A DNA stretch of 37,642 bases from Agrobacterium sp. a22-2 (GTDB lineage Bacteria; Pseudomonadota; Alphaproteobacteria; Rhizobiales; Rhizobiaceae), in NCBI RefSeq assembly GCF_012276985.1, contig NZ_JAAXMM010000025.1:1-37642 (forward strand). The letters run 5' to 3'. The notes beneath the pieces are model-generated. The model did not search any database, was not told where the DNA came from, and saw only the letters and a program-made list of their open reading frames with translations. Shown in pieces: positions 32,701 to 37,642 of the stretch (positions are counted from its first letter, which is position 1; the number at the start of each line of letters is the position of its first letter). The position numbers were made by a program, and so were the translations under genes.

Positions 32701-34872
32701 ATGGTCTCCACCTATCTGAGCTATGATCTTGTCGCCCGTGATATGAAGGCCAGCCTCGATCGCGTCGGCAGCAGCAATCAGGTCCAGCGGGAGGCCGAGT
32801 ATTACAAGGAGAATATCGGCAAGGTCACCACGGTCGATGAGTTTCTCGACGACTACCGGCTCTATTCCTATGCGATGAAGGCCCACGGCCTTGAAGAGAT
32901 GACCTATGCCAAGGCCTTCATGAAGAAGGTGCTGGAAAGCGATCTGTCAGATGAAAACAGCTATGCCAACAAGCTGTCCGACGACCGCTATCGTACCTTT
33001 GCCACAGCATTCACCTTTTCCACGGCGACCACCGATGCCCAATCGGACAGTCAGGAAGACGAGATGATCGGCCTTTACAAACAGGCCCTGGCGGATGAAG
33101 GCACCGAGGTCGAAGAGGAAGTCGCCTATTATAGCGAGGCCGTCGACAATGTTCAGACGGTCAGCGATCTGCTCAACAATTCGCGGCTGCGCAATTTCGT
33201 GCTCGATGCCTTCGAGCTCGACAGCACCTATTATTCCGTTGATTTTCTGACCTCTGTCTTGACGAGCGATGTCAGCGACCCCTCAAGCTTTGTCAACCAG
33301 GCCGGCAATGAGGACTATGTCGCCCTGGCTTCGGCCTTCGGTTTCAATGCCGACGGCACCATCTCCGGCGCCACGGCTCAGACCGCTGCCCAGAAGACGT
33401 CGGTCGAGGAACTTTATCTCGATGTCGTGCCGTCCTACACCATCCCCTATATCGCCGAGCGCGAACAGGCCTATTACGAATCCAAGATCGCCACGATCAC
33501 CAATGTCGACGAGCTGACCAATGACAGCCGGCTGTTCAACTATGTCAAGACGGCCTTCCAGCTGCCGGCGACCACCTTGAAGGCGACCTTCTCCAATATC
33601 GTCACCAGCGACCTTTCCGACCCCAACAATTATGCCCAGCAGCAGGGCGGCTCGGCCTATACCAGCATCGCCGCGATGTTCAATTTCGAGACGGATGGCA
33701 CGGTCGTCGCCGGTTCTGCCCAGAGCGCCACCCAGCTGGAGCGTACCAATACGGCCTATCTCAGCCACTATGACGATGCCGATCAGGAAGATCTGGATGA
33801 TCTGGTTGATTTTTATTCAACCCAGATGAGCTCGGTCGAGACGGTCGATGACCTGCTGGGCAACTCGAGAATGTACGCCATGTTGCTCAAGGCCTATGAT
33901 CTGGAGGAAGGCGAAGTCTCCAAGGCCAATCTGCGCCGCGTCCTGACCAGCGACCTGACCGATCCCAAGAGCTATGCCAACAAGACCAAGGACGAGCGGC
34001 TGATCAGCATGGCCGGCGCCTTCAATTTTTCGTCCGAAGGCGAGGCGACGGCGCCGCTGCTGGCCCAGTCGCAAATCGCCATTACCGATATCGCCAAGAG
34101 CTACATCGTCAACAAGACCCGCCTGCTGGAAGATCCGGAGAAGGAAACGGCAAAGACCGCAGCGACCGAGGAATCCACCTATTACCAGGAAACCGTCATC
34201 GGCATCCGGACCGTCGAAGAACTGCTGGAGGATCCGCGGCTGGTGGATTTCCTGCTGATCTCCAAGGGACTGGATCCCGAAGAGGTCGACGACGAGTTCA
34301 TGCAGCAGCTGTTCGCCTCCGACCTGGAGGATCCCAAGAGCTTTGCCAATAGCCAGGCCGACGAGCGCTACGCCGAAATCGTCGCGTCCTTCAATTTCGA
34401 TAGCGAGGGCAAGCTGACCTCCGACACCGTCGGCACCGTCCAGCAGCGCGGCGCCGTTCTGGAAACCCAGAACCTTTATCTGCACCAGACCATGGAAGAA
34501 GAGCAGGGCGACAGCAATGCCGGCGTCCGCCTGGCGCTCTACTGGGAGCGCATGGCACCGACCATCAACACCGCCTATGATATTCTCGGCGACAACGCTT
34601 TGCTGCAGACCTTCCGCACTGCCTTTGGCTATACCGCCGATTTCAGCAGCCTGGACATCGACAAGCAGGCGGCTTTGGTCGAGAAGAACCTTGATCTCGA
34701 AGAATTGCAGGATCCGGAAAAGGTCAAGAAATTCCTGCAACGCTTCACTTCGATGTATGACATAGACAATGTCGACACCTCATCGGGGGCTCTCAGCGTC
34801 TTGACCAATAGCGGCTCGGTCGGCATCAGCGCCGATCTGCTGATGTCGATCTCACAGCTGAAAAGCGGCTGA
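32701..34872 (+). CDS. DUF1217 protein with six tandem repeats
   Basis: The 723-residue, strongly acidic protein is made of tandem copies of a unit of about 85 residues. Each unit has a YY..., a TVDELL-like turn, a DxRL...A helix, SDLsDPxSYAN and AxxFNF. Five units are clear (starting near residues 30, 135, 255, 370 and 490) and a sixth, more diverged unit closes the protein (ALYWERMAPTINTAYDIL). This fits the DUF1217 family, members of which sit in flagellar gene clusters of rhizobia. There is no signal peptide and no Cys-rich or catalytic motif. Here it stands alone, so a flagellar or surface role is only inferred. ATG 32701 is used; an in-frame ATG 25 codons earlier gives a basic leader unlike the rest. 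It is followed by a strong terminator. Confidence 0.85.
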   Translation: MVSTYLSYDLVARDMKASLDRVGSSNQVQREAEYYKENIGKVTTVDEFLDDYRLYSYAMKAHGLEEMTYAKAFMKKVLESDLSDENSYANKLSDDRYRTFATAFTFSTATTDAQSDSQEDEMIGLYKQALADEGTEVEEEVAYYSEAVDNVQTVSDLLNNSRLRNFVLDAFELDSTYYSVDFLTSVLTSDVSDPSSFVNQAGNEDYVALASAFGFNADGTISGATAQTAAQKTSVEELYLDVVPSYTIPYIAEREQAYYESKIATITNVDELTNDSRLFNYVKTAFQLPATTLKATFSNIVTSDLSDPNNYAQQQGGSAYTSIAAMFNFETDGTVVAGSAQSATQLERTNTAYLSHYDDADQEDLDDLVDFYSTQMSSVETVDDLLGNSRMYAMLLKAYDLEEGEVSKANLRRVLTSDLTDPKSYANKTKDERLISMAGAFNFSSEGEATAPLLAQSQIAITDIAKSYIVNKTRLLEDPEKETAKTAATEESTYYQETVIGIRTVEELLEDPRLVDFLLISKGLDPEEVDDEFMQQLFASDLEDPKSFANSQADERYAEIVASFNFDSEGKLTSDTVGTVQQRGAVLETQNLYLHQTMEEEQGDSNAGVRLALYWERMAPTINTAYDILGDNALLQTFRTAFGYTADFSSLDIDKQAALVEKNLDLEELQDPEKVKKFLQRFTSMYDIDNVDTSSGALSVLTNSGSVGISADLLMSISQLKSG

Positions 34873-34912
34873 CGCGGGGCGTTCGATCAAATTTTAGAAT
34901 TGTTCGAATTCG

Positions 34913-34937
34913 TGGCCGGGCGGCTCTTGCCCGGCCA
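34913..34937 (+). terminator. Rho-independent terminator after the DUF1217 gene
   Basis: TGGCCGGGC (34913-34921) pairs with GCCCGGCCA (34929-34937) with a 7-nt loop, followed by TTTCTTTT. It lies 40 bp after the stop and ahead of the modABC promoter region. Confidence 0.9.
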
Positions 34938-34950
34938 TTTCTTTTCCGAT

Positions 34951-34978
34951 ATCGATATATCCATAGAGATATATCGAT
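34951..34978. promoter_or_regulatory. Mo-box-like palindrome upstream of modABC
   Basis: ATCGATATATC (34951-34961) and GATATATCGAT (34968-34978) are exact 11-bp complements with a 6-bp spacer. The CG...TATAT half-sites match the general shape of ModE operators in Proteobacteria. It lies 24 bp before the modA ATG, placed to repress the operon when molybdate is plentiful. No modE gene is in the window. Confidence 0.8.
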
Positions 34979-35002
34979 CGTTGAAACAATGGAGAGTCTT
35001 TC

Positions 35003-35800
35003 ATGAGGAACGCTTCCCGGCGCGGTTTTTTCGCGCGGATTCTTGTCATTGCCTCGGCCCTGGTTCTGCCCCCGGTTTCAGGGGTTTTTGCTGCCGAGCC
35101 TGTCACCGTCTTTGCCGCCGCCAGCCTGAAGGACGTGCTCGGCACGATCGCCGAGGACTGGAAGAGCGAAACCGGCGGGACGGTCGTTCTGTCCTTTGCC
35201 GCGAGTTCCGCGCTTGCCAAGCAGATCGAGGAGGGCGCTCCGGCCGATCTGTTCATCTCCGCCGATCTCAAATGGATGGATTATCTCGCCAAGGCCGATC
35301 AGCTGGTGGCCGATACCCGCACCGACCTGCTCGGCAACCGCATCGTGCTTGTCGCCCCGGCTGAAGCAACCGCGACCGTTCATATCGAAAAGAGCTTTCC
35401 GCTTGCCGATCTGCTCGGCGATGGCCATCTGGCCATGGGCAATACCGATGCGGTGCCGGCCGGCGTCTATGGCAAGGCGGCGCTGGAGGCGCTCGGCGTC
35501 TGGGATAGCGTCAAGGACAAGGTCGCACAGGCGGAGAATGTCCGTGCCGCCCTGCTGCTGGTGTCGCGCCAGGAAGCGCCGCTCGGTATCGTCTACGAGA
35601 CCGATGCCAAGGCCGACCCGAAGGTCAAGGTGCTTGACCGCTTCCCCGAGGACAGCCACCCGGCGATCATCTATCCGGCCGCCGTTCTGAAGCAGGCGAA
35701 AGGCCCCGAGGCCAAGGAATTCCTCGCCTATCTGCAGTCCGCCAAGGCCCATGCCATATTCACCGATGCCGGCTTCACGGTCCTGAGCAAGACCAACTGA
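35003..35800 (+). CDS. modA: Molybdate ABC transporter, substrate-binding protein
   Basis: ModA captures molybdate (or tungstate) in the periplasm. The 265-residue product starts with a signal sequence (MRNASRRGFFARILVIASAL, cleavage near VFAAEP) and the mature part begins VTVFAAASLKDVL, the typical ModA opening. NTDAVPAGVYGKAALEALG and the C-terminal KEFLAYLQSAKAHAIFTDAGF are also family features. The N terminus has an SRRGFF twin-arginine-like motif, so Tat export is possible, although ModA proteins are usually Sec-exported. A GGAGAG site lies just before ATG 35003. It is first in the modABC operon. Confidence 0.96.
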   Translation: MRNASRRGFFARILVIASALVLPPVSGVFAAEPVTVFAAASLKDVLGTIAEDWKSETGGTVVLSFAASSALAKQIEEGAPADLFISADLKWMDYLAKADQLVADTRTDLLGNRIVLVAPAEATATVHIEKSFPLADLLGDGHLAMGNTDAVPAGVYGKAALEALGVWDSVKDKVAQAENVRAALLLVSRQEAPLGIVYETDAKADPKVKVLDRFPEDSHPAIIYPAAVLKQAKGPEAKEFLAYLQSAKAHAIFTDAGFTVLSKTN

Positions 35801-35812
35801 AGCAGGCGACGC

Positions 35813-36505
35813 GTGATCCTGACGGACGAAGAAATCACGGCAATGCTGTTGAGCCTGAAGGTGGCGGCCACCGCCGTCGCCTTCTCGCTGCCGCTCGGCA
35901 TTGCAGTCGCCTACTTGCTGTCGCGGCGCGACTTTTGGGGCAAGACCTTGCTGAACGGGCTGGTCCATTTGCCGCTCATCATGCCACCGGTGGTCACCGG
36001 TTATCTGCTGCTGCTGAGCTTCGGGCGCAAAGGCGCGATCGGCGCCTTTCTCGATCAATGGTTCGGTCTGGTGTTTTCCTTTCGCTGGACGGGGGCGGCC
36101 CTGGCCGCGGCCGTCATGGGCTTCCCGCTGATGGTGCGCGCCATCCGCCTGTCGCTGGACGGTGTCGACCGGCGGCTGGAAACGGCGGCCGCCACGCTCG
36201 GCGCCAATCCGCCGTCTGTCTTTGCCACCGTCACCCTGCCGCTGATCCTGCCGGGCATTTTTGCCGGCTCCGTGCTGGCCTTTGCCAAGGCCATGGGCGA
36301 GTTCGGCGCCACCATCACCTTCGTCTCCAACATTCCCGGCGAAACCCAGACGCTGGCCTCCGCCATCTACACCTATACCCAGGTGCCGGGCGGCGATGCC
36401 GCCGCGCTGCGACTGACGGCGATTTCGATCGCCCTTTCGCTGGCAGCCCTGGTCGGATCGGAAATCCTGGCGCGCCGTATGGCGGCAAGGCTGGGCGCAC
36501 CATGA
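35813..36505 (+). CDS. modB: Molybdate ABC transporter, permease
   Basis: The 230-residue permease has five or six membrane helices. GTG 35813 is used, since the next residues (ILTDEEITAMLLSLKVA) match ModB openings and no in-frame ATG fits. The PPVVTGYLLLLSFG segment and the ATPase-coupling loop ETAAATLGANPPSVFATVTLPL, followed by EFGATITFVSNIPGETQTLA, are standard. It is 12 bp after modA and overlaps the modC start by 4 bp (ATGA), so the three genes are one operon. Confidence 0.96.
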   Translation: MILTDEEITAMLLSLKVAATAVAFSLPLGIAVAYLLSRRDFWGKTLLNGLVHLPLIMPPVVTGYLLLLSFGRKGAIGAFLDQWFGLVFSFRWTGAALAAAVMGFPLMVRAIRLSLDGVDRRLETAAATLGANPPSVFATVTLPLILPGIFAGSVLAFAKAMGEFGATITFVSNIPGETQTLASAIYTYTQVPGGDAAALRLTAISIALSLAALVGSEILARRMAARLGAP

Positions 36506-37587
36506 CGCTGGAGATCGACATCCGCCATCGCCAGGGCGCATTCGAACTGTCGGCCAAGGTCGAGGTCGGGGCCGGGTTGACGGCCCTGTTCGGCCCTTCC
36601 GGTTCGGGAAAAACCACCCTCGTCAACCTTGTGGCCGGACTGGCGAGGGCCGATGAAGGGCGCATCGCCTTTTCCGGCGATGTTTGGAGCGATCATCGCT
36701 CAGGCGTCTTCGTGCCGCCGCACCGCCGCCGCATCGGCTATGTCTTCCAGGAAGGCCGGCTGTTTCCGCATCTCACCGTGCGCGGCAACTTGGCTTATGG
36801 CACCCGTTTCGCGCCGCGCCATGAGCCCGGAGAAACCCTCGACCGGGTCGCCGCCCTGCTGCGTCTCGGGCCGCTGCTCGACCGCCGCCCGTCCCATCTC
36901 TCCGGCGGCGAGAAGCAACGCGTGGCACTCGGCCGGGCGCTGATGGCCAAGCCTCGCCTGTTGTTGATGGACGAGCCGCTGTCGGCCCTCGACAATGATC
37001 TGAAGGCGGCCATCCTGCCGGATATCGAGCGGATCCGCGACGAAGCCGGCATCCCCATTCTCTATGTCAGCCATTCGATCGAGGAGGTGACGCGGCTTGC
37101 CACACGGGTTCTGGCCATGAGCGCCGGCCGAACGGTGGCGATCGGCACGCCGGACGAGATCCTCCATGTCGTACCGCGCGCCTCCGGCGACCTGAAGGCC
37201 GGCAGTTTCCTGCACGCCATCGTCACCGGCCACAGTCCGGAGGAAGGGCTGACCTTTGCCGAATGCCGGGCCGGGCCGCTGTTCCTGCGGTCCACAGACA
37301 TCGCCGCCGGCACCCATATCCGCGCCTTTGTCCCCACCAGCGAAATCGTCCTGTCCACCTCCCTGCCGACCGGCATCTCGACGCTCAATCGGCTGACCGG
37401 CACGGTCGAGGAAATCGGCGATGCGGGCGCCACCATCATCGTCTCCATCGATTGCAACGGCGATCGGTTGCTGGCCGAGATCACCCGCCGCTCCGCCGCC
37501 CATCTCGGACTGACCCACGGCTCTCCGGTGCACCTGCTGTTCAAGACGGTCTCGATCGCCGCCGAAGGCATTTTCCGCACGCCGTAG
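36502..37587 (+). CDS. modC: Molybdate ABC transporter, ATP-binding protein
   Basis: ModC powers molybdate import. The 361-residue product has Walker A GPSGSGKTT, the Q loop (YVFQEGRLFPHLTVRGNLAYG), signature LSGGEKQRVALGRAL, Walker B LLLMDEPLSALD and the switch His in YVSHSIEEV. The C-terminal third is a Mop/TOBE domain (STLNRLTGTVEEIGDAGATIIVSIDCNG) that binds molybdate and can close the transporter when the metal is plentiful. ATG 36502 overlaps the modB stop. The stop codon is 55 bp before the window end, with no clear terminator in that stretch. Confidence 0.97.
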   Translation: MTLEIDIRHRQGAFELSAKVEVGAGLTALFGPSGSGKTTLVNLVAGLARADEGRIAFSGDVWSDHRSGVFVPPHRRRIGYVFQEGRLFPHLTVRGNLAYGTRFAPRHEPGETLDRVAALLRLGPLLDRRPSHLSGGEKQRVALGRALMAKPRLLLMDEPLSALDNDLKAAILPDIERIRDEAGIPILYVSHSIEEVTRLATRVLAMSAGRTVAIGTPDEILHVVPRASGDLKAGSFLHAIVTGHSPEEGLTFAECRAGPLFLRSTDIAAGTHIRAFVPTSEIVLSTSLPTGISTLNRLTGTVEEIGDAGATIIVSIDCNGDRLLAEITRRSAAHLGLTHGSPVHLLFKTVSIAAEGIFRTP

Positions 37588-37642
37588 TTAGCCGATGCGT
37601 GAAAAGGGTAGGGAAATCGCCCTGGAAAAACCCCTCCCAAAC

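Noticed and set aside
32701..34872. The repeat-rich gene as a phage tail or adhesin gene
   Set aside because: No signal peptide, no phage neighbours, and the repeat core fits DUF1217.

Overview
The window is about 37.6 kb of high-GC DNA from an alphaproteobacterium, most likely a Rhizobiaceae member (Rhizobium, Agrobacterium or Sinorhizobium group). Four things point there: a BacA/SbmA peptide transporter, a glpK / bdhA-xdhA block of the kind known from Sinorhizobium, DmeRF-type nickel/cobalt resistance genes, and DUF1217 and DUF6101 proteins. Short GC-rich palindromic intergenic repeats of rhizobial type are also present. The genus cannot be fixed from the sequence alone. No rRNA, tRNA, CRISPR array, prophage or transposase gene was seen.

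Layout. 1-8836: housekeeping and envelope genes, mostly on the minus strand. These are der with an upstream YfgM-like membrane protein, an NnrU-family membrane protein, a plus-strand polysaccharide deacetylase, bacA, an MFS transporter, map and an LLM flavin oxidoreductase. 9031-9772: a PIN-toxin/Phd-antitoxin pair with a clear promoter and leader palindrome. 9780-13771: glycerol kinase, divergent from bdhA-xdhA. The xdhB gene expected after xdhA is missing; a palindromic repeat and then glyS follow instead. 13955-16369: glyS, which carries an in-frame, AT-rich insert of about 90 codons. 16379-18026: a cluster of toxin-antitoxin genes, namely a HigBA-like pair, a ParD whose ParE is cut to 19 codons, and an intact ParDE. 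18032-22513: a DUF523 protein and two tandem sCache chemoreceptors. 22930-31764: a secreted hypothetical protein, purD, tex, cfa, a thioesterase, ubiA and dmeRF. 31852-37587: a DUF6101 protein, a large DUF1217-repeat protein, and modABC behind a Mo-box-like palindrome.

How the genes work together. modABC forms a complete molybdate importer, and XdhA belongs to a molybdoenzyme family, although its large subunit is not here. dmeR and dmeF are a sensor and exporter pair read from one operator. glpK and bdhA feed glycerol and 3-hydroxybutyrate into central metabolism. The toxin-antitoxin genes, the glyS insert and the broken xdh operon all fall between about 13.7 and 18.0 kb, which makes that stretch the most rearranged part of the window.

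No wholly new multi-gene system is evident. The strongest candidates for novelty are the GlyS insert, the xdhA/glyS junction, the decayed parDE duplication and the six-repeat DUF1217 protein. All functional calls come from reading motifs by eye; no database search was run.
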